Both the position numbers and the translations under genes were made by a program. From Tetrahymena thermophila SB210 (taxonomy: Eukaryota; Ciliophora; Oligohymenophorea; Hymenostomatida; Tetrahymenidae): 64,000 bases of DNA. Location of the stretch: the NCBI RefSeq assembly GCF_000189635.1, contig NW_002476157.1, forward strand, positions 682,001 to 746,000. The letters run 5' to 3'. This document shows positions 1-13,145 of the stretch, piece by piece. The notes below the pieces were generated by a model, which saw only the letters and a program-made list of their open reading frames with translations, was not told where the DNA came from and made no database searches. Each line of letters begins with the position of its first letter. Position 1 is the first letter of the stretch.

Positions 1-799
1 TTTATTGCAAACGCTAGCTAATTTATTGATTGCTTATGTTTGTTTGGAAGCCTATTATAAAAATTTATTTTGGTACCTAAATAAATTAATCATATTTTGA
101 AAGAGAGATTTAATGTTATTTATTTAATGTATTTAATTTTAAATATTGACAAATTCTTTTAGATCTTTCTATTTTTATCAAAAGTAGAAACAAAATAAAT
201 ATCCCAAATATTCTCCTAATCAAAATAATTAATTAATATTCGATCAATATTCATTCTTTAAAAAATTTATTAAATACTCTAAAATTAAAAATCAAAATGT
301 AGTTTGTAAATATAAATTATTAAAATACATTTTATTAAAATTAGTTCAATTAAACTACTAAGAAATCCAAAATAAAAATCGTGTTAGTTGTTAAAGATTT
401 GCTCATAAATTTTATAGTTTATATTTACTTTAAATATATAAATAATTTATTTTTTTAATTTGAAAGGAAATTATTTATTTTTAATTTTTAATAATAAATA
501 ACCTTAAACTTAAAATTAAATACTCAAATTAACAATTGAACATAAATTTTATTTACAAAAATAAAATAAAAACTTTCTTTGCAAAAGTATTTCATATTAA
601 AAATATATTTCCAACCTATGTTGTATAATTTATATATCAAATTATTTGAAAGCAATGACTGGATTCAGTTTTTATAGAATTTACTTAATGTATTAATTAA
701 TAAAATATCAATAAAAAAATATGAAAATTACTTTATTAAATATTTAAATTTTAAATTTTTTTAGGATTATATATTTTATTTTTCAAACAAAATAAATTT
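1..799. other. AT-rich intergenic stretch
   Basis: Almost pure A/T with homopolymer runs. I see no reading frame of coding composition and no RNA gene. It lies 3' of the minus-strand gene ending at 800. Confidence 0.6.
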
Positions 800-3273
800 T
801 CAAAGTTTTGAAAGTTGATTATTTTTAGTTGGATTAAAAAAGTTCTAAAATATCGTATTATTTATTTCTTCTTCTGCAACATTTTAGAAATTTTTTTGAC
901 AAATATTATTCAAACTATTAGAGTTTGTTGTTTGTTTAAGTATTGCAAGATTTTCTTTTGACTCATCTTAAACTGAACAAAAGTTATTTTTCTGGTAACT
1001 ATAAAAGACTTTTTTATTTTAACTTTATTTTGTTTAATCTTCAAAAACATTTGATATTTTTATTAATTCTAATTATTCATTTTTTTCATTTTTATTATTT
1101 ATTTGGCTTTCTTATTTTTTTTTTGAGTTATCTAAAAGTTTGCTATTGATTCTTTCATTTTAAGAATCAAGCTTAAAATTAGTATTATTTTATTCAAATA
1201 CAGATAAAAGATTAGGATCTAACATTTATATAATTTTCTCATCTAACTAAGTTTGCTGATATTTCTACAAAATATTTTTATAAGCTTCTTATGCTTCTTT
1301 TACTTTTTGCAAAGGTGTTCTATTATCTTAATATAATAAATCTATTTCTGATCTTTCAGATTTTCTTTGATTCTCATTTTGCTCTTATATCATGTCTAAG
1401 TGAATAGTAGGCTTTGGTAGATAGTCAAAAAGTTTAATTTAATCTTTATCTAGTAATAATCTTTTTAATTTTTCTACCTCTATCAGTCTCTTTAATATTT
1501 ACAAGATATCTAAATGGTTGTAAAGCTTGTTAATGCTATATTCAATCACTTTCTTTTTTTATCTTAAGTTTCCGAAAGGAAAAAATATAGATTTAATATA
1601 TTCCCATACACTCAACTTCATACTCCTTGTTTGCTCTTCTAACATAGAATTAAAATTCTTTTCTTTTAATTTTTGACTATTTTAATTTATTTTATCTATT
1701 TTTTTAATGAGCTTATTAGATATTTTTTAATTTATTTTGCTTTTATCATCTTTTTAGATTTTTTACTGCTCCTATAAAATGGATGCTAAGATTAAGGTAT
1801 GATTTTAACTATTAGAGATAGATCTTTTATGTTCTTATGATTTGAATTGGGATGATGTAGACTAATTAATCTTATTTTTAAATTTAATTAATTAGTTTTA
1901 ATTTTAGTCTGATTTAAAAGTATAATCAACATTTTTGTTGAATATTTGTCTTGTATCATTATTTTATATAGAGCTAAGTTACTGCAATTATGATGCTTCT
2001 GTTTATTAATTATTTTTGTTTTTTTTTTATTTATTTTTGAAAATAGCTCTGCAACATCCGTGAGTTTTTTATTCTTTTATTAAATGATTTTGTTAAGTTT
2101 CTTCAGGCTCGTCATAATTAAATACAGAATTGACTAACTATTAATTCAACTATAATTAGGAAATTTTAGTGCAGATCAAGAAGCCAATGGCTAGTAGACT
2201 CTGAGAAAATCCACCTATTTCTGATATTATACTGCTAATATCTTAGTATTTTCTACTGTAAGAGTTTTCTTTTTATTTTTCAAACTTAAATGTTAAAGTA
2301 AGAAAATATTACTGAAAGTTTGGAGGATAAAGCTTATTTTATTAGTGAAATATTATTAATATATATAAATAAATATTATATTTCAAATTAAAAGAGTGTA
2401 AAAAAGCAATGAAAACTATTATTAAATATAAAGGAAAGTAAAATTAATTACAAAATTCTCATAGAAACTGTAAGAAGGGAACTTTTTTATATCTTTGTCT
2501 GAAATAATCCATCCAAAATCACTATAAACATAATTATTTCTGATAAAAATAATTACATCTTAGGGCATCTAGAGACTTGTATGCCAATACATATTTCTGG
2601 CATAGATCTAAAAAGGATCATAAAATTATGTAGGATCTACATAACTATCAGACATATAAAGAGCCATTCCTGATTTTAGTAAGTAGTAATTTATTTCTTC
2701 TTATGACTTGCAATTTTTTTAGCATTATTTAAAAATGAATTAAATTTATGAGAAAACTGGAGAAGGGAAGTCTCCTTGAATCGGTAATACTGCATCAGGA
2801 GGAAGACAATACATATTTGTATAATTAGAAGATATGAAATATTATAAATTATTGGGATTTTAAAAATTCTAAGAAGTACAGCGCTGCAAAATTATATCAG
2901 TATATTTCCATGTAGTTTAGTTTTATTAAGTAGAAGAGTTAAAAGTAGTAAATTTCTGCTAGAGTTAAGCCTAAACTGTGTAAATACTTTCATCAATATA
3001 GTAATTTTTAGTAACAGGATCTTGCATAGCAAATGCCATAGGGAATGATTTACTAGTGGCTTCAAATAAGGCTGGATCGTTCACTTATCTCTCAGTAAAA
3101 ATAACAGTAGGATTATTTCTTTAAATGGCAATTAAAAATATTGAAATTAAACGAGCAATAATAACACCAATTATAAAAATAGTGATTAGAGAGCCTATAT
3201 TGGACTAATATGTTTATGCACCATTAAATCTCAAATTTATTTTACTACCAAATAAATCAATTTTTCTAATCAT
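800..3273 (-). CDS. Two-pass membrane protein, array copy 1 (ciliate family)
   Basis: Product of about 784 aa, read with TAA/TAG as Gln, TGA stop at 800-802. Two exons (3273-2452 and 2332-800) joined by a 119-nt GT..AG intron; both exon lengths are multiples of three. The N-terminus has the family signature KIDLFGS then a hydrophobic segment near residues 26-50. A luminal or extracellular-looking domain follows with Cys in RC(TS), YCLPPDAV and QCQKNC. A second hydrophobic segment near 306-330 follows the motif SEIGGF. The last ~450 residues are charged, Asn/Gln-rich and probably coiled coil. The C-terminus ends QLSKL as in copies 2 and 4. It groups with copies 2 and 4 but has diverged, especially after residue 560. 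Function is not recognised; topology is inferred. Confidence 0.85.
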
Positions 3274-5802
3274 CTTCAAATAAGTTAAATTTTTATTATT
3301 TTTAGTCCCTAAAAAAGTAAATTCTACTTTGTAATAAAAATTAATATTTTTTAATCAAAAATTATAAAAAGTCATTGAATGAATATAATTAATATTAATT
3401 AATTAAAAAATCAAATTTTATCATCGAATAATAATTTTTAAAAACATAAAATTAATAACTAGAGGGGATTTATTTTAAACATTTTTAAAAGAATAAATTG
3501 TTTTAAAGTTTGTTTTGGCTGCTTTATAATATATGAAATCAATCAATAAAAAATAGATCTATTAATCTAAAATAAAAATAAAAAAAATATGCAAAAATAA
3601 TTCTTTAAGCTTTTAATTTTAAACATTACTCTTAAATATTGTGAATTAAAGCATAGAAGTATACTTATAATTGGATACAAAAGTATTTAATTTTTATTTT
3701 TATTTATTCTATCATATTTTCTTAATTTTTATATTAAAAATATCTTTCTATATAACTTAATACTGATATTATTCGTTTTCAACTAATATTTTATTCTATC
3801 AATGAAGAAATGTTTTTTGAGAAAGGAAAGTATTTTGAAATAGAACTTTTTTCAAAAGATAATTAATATTTTATTTAAAATCGAAATTCTTTTAAGCATT
3901 TATTTTTATTTGATTGTAAATAAAAATAGAGAAGATTAAAATAATCAACTTGGCCTTTAAATTCACAAATTTTGTTCACAAATTTGTAATTAACTTTATC
4001 AATTTTTTGATTATTAATTAATAACTTTTCTTTTCATTTCAATATCAAAGTTTACATTTTTAATAATTTCTTATATACTATCTTCTAATTAAGAATAGAC
4101 AATATTATATTATCTAAATGTACAAAAGCATTTATTTATTTACTCATTTTAAAAAATTTTACTTTGTTTTTTTATTTAAGCAAATTTAAATACAATAAAT
4201 GTAAAATGATATTAAATAAGAAAATTTTAATCAATTTAAATAATTTTTTTTTCTTAATAAAAAAACAAATTAATGAAAAATTCATTTTCTTTAACATTAA
4301 AAATTAACCCTTAATCTTATAAAATTAGATAATTGAAAAATAAGGTAATTCAAAGTTATTTTTAAAAGGTTCAATAAAAAAATTTTTTTATTCTAGGCGT
4401 ATTTGACTTTTAAATAAAAAGAGTTGACTTAAAATACTTTATAAGCTAATTAATTCTAAGTTAAATGTAAAAATATCTAAAATATTATAAATATACATAG
4501 ATTTAAGCAAGAAATCACTCATTATTATACCTTCTATCATCAATAGTTGAGTTGAATAATATAAAAAAAAACACAGAAATTTCAAAGTATATACTAGTTT
4601 TTTTAAAATACATCCTTAAATACTAAATTATAACTAGAAAATATTAATAAAACCTACAAAATAAAATCAGAAAAGTAAATATTTTATTTGTAATTATGAA
4701 ATATTTTACAGATTTATTGAAATTGTAGTATGATAAATAAAAATTTCAAAAAGATAAAAAAGTATTATAAGATTTAAATAATCTCAAAACAAAATCATTA
4801 TGAGTGAAGTATATAAACTAATATTGCCATTTTTTTGTTTTTTAGATATATAAAAAAAGAGTTTTATGAAAAAATTATTTTAGGTTTACTTTACGAGAAA
4901 AATTTTAGTAATAATAAAAAATAAAAAAAAAGTGCGTCTGGAATAAATATAAGAAATTATTTAGAAAAGAATGAAGTTAAAACATTTTTTAGGGTGTTTT
5001 TTGAATTTGAATGAAAAATTTTAAAACAATTTACAAAAAGCTAAAAATCTATTTATTTCCTTTATCCTTTTTATTTTTCATTTCTTAGTTATTTATTCAT
5101 ATTTATCATAGCAAGTATATTTTTTACTTGTTTATTTCTTACTTAGTTTATCGTATTTGAATAGTTTTGTGTTACAGCTTTTTTTGTTTTAAAAATTCAC
5201 TTTTACTATAAATAATTAAAGAATTTCTAAGGAAAAAATATTAAAATCTTAAAAATAATCAAATCAATAATCTTAATCTCAATCTTTTATTTTTATATAC
5301 AAAAAGCAATCGAATCAATACATTTAATTTCTTTTATGCACAGTTACTATAAATTTTATTGATTTTCGCATTTAAATTCAGTAATATAATAGTTGAAAGA
5401 TTGGACTTTTATATTAATTATCAATTAAAACAAAGTTATTTATTATTTTAACTAATTTAAAAACTCTTTCCTTTAGATAATAAAAACTTTTTTATTCCTA
5501 TCATATAATCATTCATAATTACTTGATAAATGATGGTTATCATTTTAGCTATATTTGAAGCATTAATAATAACTTTATATATATTATTTACCTTTACATT
5601 TTTGATGTTATGTTATGTTATATATTTTTATTAATATTATAGTTTACGAAATTCATGAATGTAAAAAACACAAAAACATTTAATTATGAATTATATTTAT
5701 TATCTCTAAAAATTTATAGAAAAAAAATTTAATTATTTGTTGTCAATTTGAATTGGAAAAAAGAAAATTGGTTGTAAATTGATTGGTTCTTTTTTTATGT
5801 TT
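3274..5802. other. Intergenic; left edge of segmental duplication
   Basis: No gene seen. From about 4365 onward the sequence matches 13150-14250 with small indels, marking the start of duplicated block 1. The single TA at 4544-4545 is the empty counterpart of the insertion at 13329-13453. The rest is A/T-rich and featureless to me. Confidence 0.6.
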
Positions 5803-8299
5803 TCATAATTTAGAAAGTTAATTTTCTTTCTTTAAATTTCTATTGTAAAACATTAATTCGCTTTTTTCCTCAGAAGGGATTTCAGTTTGTATATTATCAT
5901 CAAGTGTATAATTATATATTTTTTATTGGCGTGAAAAGTCGCTTTATAGAAATTCTAATTGCTTGAATGTATACACTTCTTTTATTTCATCTTTTTATTC
6001 ATAAGGAGATATCATATTCTGGGAAATACTTGGTTCATATTCTTAAATACTTGAAGGTCTTTGTCTTGGACTCAAAGTATTTTATTACCCAGTAATTTAC
6101 TCATTTTAATGTCTGTCTAGAAAATTTCTTTTGCGTTGCACCTTTTCCTGTAAGCTGTTAGTTTCTATTATTCTCATACTTTCTTTTAAAGACTATGAAT
6201 GTCCAATATTAGAATTCTATATTTCAAATATAGATAAGAGATTAGGATCTAGCATTTCAATTATCTTTTCATCTAACTAAGAATTTTTTCCCTTTTATTG
6301 TATGTTTCTATAAGCTTCATAAGCTTCTTTTGCTTTTTAAAGCGGTGACCTGTTATCTTAATAGAGTAAATCAATTTCATTTCTTTTTGAGTCATCCTGT
6401 GTTTGCTACTTATCTGAAACTAAAACAGAGTGGATTGTGGGTTTTGGTAAATAATCGAACAATTTTATTTAATCTTTATCTAGAAGTAACCTTTTTAGTT
6501 TCTCTACTTCAATAAGTCTCTTCAAAATTTACAAAATATCTAGATTATAATAGAGTTTATTTATGCTATACTCAATTACTTCCTTCTTCTTTTTTAAATA
6601 ACCAAAAGGATAAAATATTGATTTAACATACTCCCATATACTCAATTTCATACTTTTTGTTTATTTTTCTAATAGCTTATTAAAATGATTTTCTTTAAGC
6701 TTTTAACTTTGCTCCTTCAGTTTTTTAAGCTTATTATTAATTTTATCTTTTTTCAGATCTGTTTCAAGTGCATTGAAATCATTCTTATCAAAATTTAAAT
6801 TTTCCTTTAAGATGGAATTCAACATTAAATTCTAGCCTTAGCAAGTAGGTGAAAACTGTGTTTTATCTTCTTTTATATGAGCAGCAAGTTAAGACAACTT
6901 TATATTTTCAAAGCTTGAATTGTCTTTACTAGAGTTACTTTTGCTATAATTACGGTTATTTATAGTTTAGCTTTTCCTTTTATAATCAACTTAAGATAAT
7001 TTCTTTTCTCTTGTTGAGATAAATTCTTTAATTTTATTACTATTAGATAAAGGGTTTTCACAGACCTAATTAATTTCCTTATCATATTCTTCGACATTTT
7101 ATTTTGATTAATTATTTTTATTATTAACATTATCAGACTCATCGTAATTAAACACTGAATTAACTAGCTATTAATTCAACTATAATTAGGAAATTTTTGT
7201 ACAAATCAAAAAGCCAATTGCTAGTAGACTCTAAGAAAATCCACCTATTTCTGATATTATACTGCTTATATCTTAATACTTTCTACTGTAAGAGTTTTCT
7301 TTTTACTTTTCAAACTTGAACGTAAGAGTAAGAAAATATTATTGGAAATTAGGAGGATAAACCTAATTTAAATAATTTTTATTAATAAAATTATTTTGAT
7401 AAAATTTAAATAGAAAAAATTAGAATTTCATTTAAAAGAAAGAAATTTGTTTTCTATTTTTAAAAATAAAGCATTACAAAATTTTCATAGAAACTAAAAG
7501 AAGGGAATTTCTTGGTATCTTAGTCAGAAATTATCCATCCAGAATCGCTATAAACATAATTATTTCTGATAAAGACAATAATATCTTAAGGCATTTAAAG
7601 ACTTGTTGGCCAAAACATATTTCTTGCATAAATCTAAAAAGGATCTTAAAATTGTGTAGGATCTACATACGCATCAGACATATAAAGAGCCATTCCCGAT
7701 TTTAGTAAGTAATGATTTATTTCTTCTTATGATTTACAGTTAGTTTAGCATTATTAAAATATGAACTAAATTTATGAGAAAGTTGGAGAAGGGAAATCTC
7801 CTTGAATAGGTAATACTGCGTCAGGAGGAAGACAATACATGTTTGTATAGTTCACAGCTGTAAAATATTATAAATTTTTAGGATTTTAAAAGTTTTGAGA
7901 GGTACAGCGTTGCAGAGGTATGTCAGTGTATTTCCATGTTGTTTAATTTTTTTAGGATGAAGAATTGAAAGTAGTGAATTTCTACTAGAGCTAGGCCTTT
8001 ACTGTGTAAACACTTTCATCAATATAGTAATTTTTAGTAGCTAGGTCTTCCATAGCAAAAGCCATAGGGAATGATTAACTAGTGGCTTGAAATAATGCTG
8101 GATCATTAACTTATCTTTCTGTAAAAATAACAGAAGGATTGCTTCTTTAGGAAGCACTTATAATAATTTAAATTAGACGGAATAAAATAAATCCTACTAT
8201 TACTAATGTAAAAATAGATCCTACCTTAGATTAATATGTAGGCGCTCCATTAAACCTAAGATAGATCTAACTTCCGAACAAATCAATTTTTTGAAGCAT
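5803..8299 (-). CDS. Two-pass membrane protein, array copy 2 (ciliate family)
   Basis: Product of about 793 aa. Exons 8299-7478 (822 nt) and 7362-5803 (1560 nt), with a 115-nt intron at the same place and phase as in every paralog, just before the motif YPPNF. Residues 1-20 begin MLQKIDLFGS. Hydrophobic segments lie near 27-49 and 306-329, the latter after ISEIGGFSQS. The ectodomain between them holds four or more Cys (RCTS, MYCLPP, QQCQTNC). The C-terminal ~460 residues are Lys/Glu/Asn-rich. The N-terminal exon is nearly identical to that of copy 4, while the C-terminal exon differs at many more sites. The frame is open throughout. Role unknown; a single-span receptor, adhesion or channel-associated protein would all fit. 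Confidence 0.88.
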
Positions 8300-9478
8300 T
8301 TTATTTGTTTATTTGTTTGTTTTTTCTATTTAATATGTAAATTAAGCAATACATAAAAAAAATATTAATCTAAAGTTTTAAATTGGTTTTATGCTATAAC
8401 AGTATATTTATTTATTACAAAAATAGTCAAATTTATGGAAAATAGATGGCTAGAGAACTTTTTTATACAAAAGTTGATAAAAAAAATAAATTTTAAAATT
8501 CAGAATTATTATTAAAGTAAAATTGGTATAAAATCATAATTAGCAATTTAAAATAAAAACTTCATTAATTATTGTTATCTAATAAAATCCATGAATTGAT
8601 GACAGGTTTTTTATCTTTAATTTCTTTTAATTATATAATTTTTGCATTATATATTTTGTTAATTTTGTAAAATATTTAAAATGAATTCTAAGGGAGGGAG
8701 TCAACTATTAATCATTCATAACTATTTAAAAAAAATAAAATGTAAGAATTTTTGTTTTTTGTAAGAAATTCATATATACTTTTTTAGACTTTAACTATTC
8801 TTTTAATAAAGGAAAATGAAATAAATTGATTGATTTTGTTTGAAAAAATAAAATTTTCAAATTATTAACATCTTTTTTGTCAAAAACAGCCATACTTAAT
8901 TGATAAATATTTAAGTTTAATTTTAAAATTTAGCAATATAAAATTTTAATGTTTGATAGATATCTTATTAAAGGTTTTAACTAAAATAATATCCTTATTA
9001 TTGGCAATATTATAAATTAAAAAAATAAAATATGAATTTTTGAATAAAATAAAAGTAATCTAATTCAAATAAATAAATGTTAATCCCAAAAAGAAAAAGA
9101 TATACATTATAGTGATTATAGAAAATTAAAATATTATTAAATTAACATATAAAAGTAATAGATTTTACAAATAATTATTTTGGAATTTTTATCAGATTAT
9201 ATTTTTCCTTTTATTTAGCTAATAATTAAAAAAAAATAAGAAAAATTTGTTATTGAGATAATTTAACTCTCAAAAAGCTTGCAAAAATGTACAAAAAGTT
9301 TCTTTTTTAAACAAATTATTTTGTTAAAGAATCACCAAATTAATTAAAATATAACAATTTAATTAATTAATTTGATAAATGAAATTTATTCTTAACTAAA
9401 TTAAATATACTAAAAGTATAAAAGGTTTAATTTCTTTAAATTAAAATAAAGGCACATAGATAGATTTCCATTCATCCA
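8300..9478. other. Intergenic between array copies 2 and 3
   Basis: No gene seen. About 460 bases near 8540-9050 have no counterpart in the matching spacer 16889-17608, so one block gained or lost them. The part from 9050 to 9478 is almost identical to 17150-17608. Confidence 0.55.
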
Positions 9479-11887
9479 TCATTATAAAGATGAAAGTTAG
9501 TTTTTATTGTAAATATATTTATTCTAAAACATAAACTTTATTTTTTCTTCATCAGCTACTCCTATTAATAAATTATTTGAAATACAGCTGCGTTAACTAT
9601 TCTAGGAAGAATTTTATTCAATTTTTTAATTTGATGATTCATTTACTTCGTCTACTTCAAGATGCTGTTTTCTAGAATTCGCTAACATTTTTTGTCTTCT
9701 ACTTTATAGTGATTAGTAAATGTTTTAACTAGAAACTGTATTTATTGTTTTTTAAGGAAATTTTAAGGTATCTTTATTAAGCATAGATTAATAATCTAAA
9801 TTTAAATTTCCTTAGCTGCTCATTTATATTTAATCTTGCATTTTTTCTTCTTCAAAAAATTTAATTAAATTTGGATCAAGCATCTCTACTATTTTTTAAT
9901 CAACATCTGAATAGTTTTACTTGCTAAGTATAACTTTATAGGCCTGATAAGCATCTTTCACCTTTTAAAACTCAGCTCTATTGTCTTGATAGAGTAAATT
10001 TATTTCTTAATTTTTTTAATCGTTTAAATCTTTTTTTACCTAAGCAGCCAAATCAAAATGAATTTTTGGTTTTGGAAGATACTCAAAAAGCCTAAGTTAG
10101 TCCTAATCTAAAAGGAGTCTTTTTAATTTCTCAACTTCTATCAACTTTTTCAAAATATTAATAATATCTAGATGGTAGTAAAGCTTTTCAGTGCTGTACT
10201 AGATGATTTACTTCTTTTTCTTTGATTTTCCAAAAGGAAAGAAGATTGCTTTGATTTAATCCCAAATACTCAATTTCATACTTTTTGTGTGGATTTTGAA
10301 TTGTTCATTAAATTTATTTTCAAATATTGCTTATTATTTTTCTAAAGATTCTTTGTCTGGCTCTTTAAAGTTATTCTGAAATTAAGTTATGTTACCATTA
10401 TTTTCTTAAGTTTTTTGAATGATATTGGAATTAAAAACTTATTTCCTATCTTAATAAATATCTGATTTTTGTGAAAATATAGATTGTGGAGAATTAGTAA
10501 TTTTTCCTTCTTCAGTGGGAGATTTTTCAGCAAATAAAAATAACTGTTAATTTTAATCGTCTTTTTTAAAAACAATATTCTTACTTTTTTGCTTCTCTCT
10601 CAATGATTAGTAAGTAGAAGGGCTTTTATCTAAATTAATTGCTGCTTAGGGTTTTTGAATATTATTTAAATTTATAGGAGCCTCTTAAGGCAAATTAGAT
10701 TATTGAAATTGAACATCCTTTTCACATACTTCTTCATTAGAATCATAGTAATTAAACACAGAATTAATTATTTATTAGTCAAATTAAACTTAAGAAAGCT
10801 TTCTACTTAGCAAAAAACCTATTGCCAGCAAAGTCTATGAGAAACCTCCTATCTAAGAACTAATGTCAAAAATATTCTAATAGTTTCTTTGATATTCACT
10901 TTCTTTTTATTTCTCGAATTTAAATGTCATGCTAAAAAAGTAATCTTAAAAGCTAGGAGGATACATCTAATTAAATATTTAATTAATTTAGAAATACATT
11001 TATAAATCGCATTTTTTATATTAAAAAAAAAAATATTTTAATGTTACAAAACTTTCATAGTAGCTGTAAGAAGGAAATTTTTAAGTTTAGATGTCAGATG
11101 TCACCCATCCGAAATCACTGTATACATAGTTATTTCTAATATATACAATCACATCTTAGGGCATCAATAAGCTTGTAGGCCAATACATATCACGAGAATA
11201 AATCTTGAAAGGGAATTCTTTGACTTTAGGATCTACATAAGCATCTGAAAGCTACATACCAAAACCTGATTTCAGCAAATAGTATTATATTAAATCAGAT
11301 GACTTACAATTTGTTTGGCATTATTTAACTTAAAATTGTATTTAGGAAAAAATAGGAGAAGAGAAATCTCCTTATATAGGAAGAATACTATCTGGAGATA
11401 AGCAATACATATTTGTGTAGTTTAAAGATTTGTAGTAAGCAGCATTTTCAGCATTATTAAAGTTTTTTAATGTGCTTCTTTATACAGGAATACTTGTTAC
11501 ATTCCATACTACTGTATTTTCTTAAGTAGTAGAATTATATATGATGTACTTTTACTGTAGTTAAGCATGTACAGTATAAATACTCTCATCAATGTAATAA
11601 TTTCTAGTAATTGGATCCTCCATAGCAAAAGCAAGAGGAAAGGTTGTACTAGTAGCTTCGAAAAGCTCAGGATTGTCAACTTATCTTTCATTAAATATAA
11701 TACTAGGATTATTTCTCATAGAAACTCCTATTAAAATAATTACTAAACGGAAAAGTATTATTCCTATAATAATAAGACTCAAAATAGATCCAAATTTAGT
11801 TTTATAAGACGAATCGCCTTAAAATTTGAGATGAATTTAACTACCAAACAAATCAAATTAATTTATTTTACTAAAAGTATGTCGCAT
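9479..11887 (-). CDS. Two-pass membrane protein, array copy 3 (second subfamily)
   Basis: Product of about 775 aa; exons 11887-11048 (840 nt) and 10966-9479 (1488 nt), intron 81 nt. The start ATG (MRHTFSKINQ) lies six residues upstream of the subfamily 1 start position; it is the nearest ATG in frame before DLFGSQIHLKF. Layout as in the other copies: hydrophobic segment after YKTKFGSI, Cys-bearing ectodomain, intron before MYPPSF, then SSQIGGFSQTLLAIGF as second span. The cytoplasmic-type tail is charged and ends QLSSLQ. Copies 3 and 5 form a subfamily clearly apart from copies 1, 2 and 4. Function not recognised. Confidence 0.88.
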
Positions 11888-12440
11888 CCTTATATTTCAA
11901 ATGAGTTATTTAGTTAGACAGTTAATATGGTTTATTATTATTTTTTTTATTTTTATGATTTTTTATAAATTATGATTTTATATAAAAAATTATATAATGG
12001 TTAAATAAATTTAAATTAATACAATAAAAATTTTCATAAAATATATTGAATTTTAACCAATAGATAGTGATTTCTCAAAATAATATTGATAAATTAGAAT
12101 CTTCTAATCAATTTTCATAAAAAATCATAGCAAAAATTTTTATTATTTTGAATAATAAATGATAAAAACACTGATTTTATTAAAAAATTATTTAAAAGTT
12201 TAGAAAAGTTAGATTTTAACTAATAAGTTCTATAAATATTTAAACATAAAAATATCCAATACAAAACATTTTTATATTATTTTTAGGTTCTACAATAATT
12301 AGTTCATTTCTTTAATTTGGAGGAATTCCTCACGTTTTATTTAAATTTTTATTTAATATTAAGTATTAAAATAGTAGTATATATTTAAATAAATGAATAA
12401 ATTTTTAATCAATCAATAATTAAAAAAATAAACAGTTACT
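11888..12440. other. Intergenic upstream of array copy 3
   Basis: A/T-rich spacer matching 20039-20640 by eye, including a conserved GGAGGAATTC patch near 12320 (20517 in block 2). This is the presumed promoter region of copy 3. No specific element is recognised. Confidence 0.5.
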
Positions 12441-13140
12441 TTCTTAATCATATAAAACCTCTTTGATTAATCTTTTTGTTTTAAGAATTATATGAGAAAT
12501 TAAAATCATATTTAATCCTTTTGTGTAAAAAAAGCTATCTAGCTCTTTTTTTTATTAACTGCCCTATTTTTATAATTGTCTGTTTGATGTGATTTGCTAG
12601 TCTCTTTGTTATTGGTTTTTATTTTAAAATTATCCTCGTTCACCTCATTAAGAATTTTATTTTTTTTATGTTTAATAATTTTTCTATCTTTTCAAATCAG
12701 ATGAACGTGTTTAGTTGTTACTTATTTTTGATTGATTTATTTGGCTGGCTTTTATGTCATAAGGCGCATCATCTTCATCTCTCATTAAATTTATAATTCT
12801 ATTTCCAACAAAACCATATTCTACTTTCTTAGTATAGGAATTCTCCTGTTTATTTGCTTAAGATTTTGGAGTGCTTTTTTCAATTTATTGGTTTCTATTT
12901 GTTGGAGAGGTTAACTTATTTTAAATTTATTGTTTTTTCTATTTCTCTTATTCTTCTTCATAGCTGTAAGAATCATTCTATTTTTTTCCTTTAAATTAGC
13001 TTGCTAATTTATATTTTGCTATATTATTTAAATACTGAAAAGTTTATTTGATTTGTTTTCTTATATTCTATCATTGCAGTTAAATAAGTTCAGTAAATTT
13101 AAATAATTTTTATTACTAATATTTCTTTATTATTATTCAC
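12441..13140 (-). pseudogene. 3' fragment of the coiled-coil gene (broken)
   Basis: Read on the minus strand this matches the last ~250 codons of the gene at 20641-24302, including stretches rich in Gln/Asn and the segment encoding NRNQQIE and YTKKVEYG. It begins abruptly inside the reading frame at about 13138, the duplication edge. It has internal deletions, an in-frame TGA where the parent reads NSERG, and an added A in an A-run near the end that shifts the frame. There is no start codon context. It is a duplication remnant, not a working gene. Confidence 0.85.
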
Positions 13141-13145
13141 TCCTT

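Larger units (their letters stand above)
4365..13145. repeat. Tandem segmental duplication, block 1
   Basis: This 8.8-kb unit matches 13146-21411 in the same order: intergenic DNA, array copy 2 (= copy 4), array copy 3 (= copy 5), then the 3' part of the coiled-coil gene. Start codons of the matching genes are 8589 and 8151 bases apart; the difference is an extra stretch of about 460 bases in block 1 between copies 2 and 3. The right edge falls inside the coiled-coil reading frame, which shows that the duplication end cut that gene. Confidence 0.85.

Noticed and set aside
943-1149. Plus-strand 68-aa ORF over array copy 1
   Set aside because: It is the antisense shadow of the C-terminal exon of the minus-strand membrane protein gene; its composition is Phe/Leu-rich noise.
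6330-6515. Plus-strand ORFs at 6330 and 14939
   Set aside because: They are similar to each other only because both lie opposite the same exon of array copies 2 and 4.
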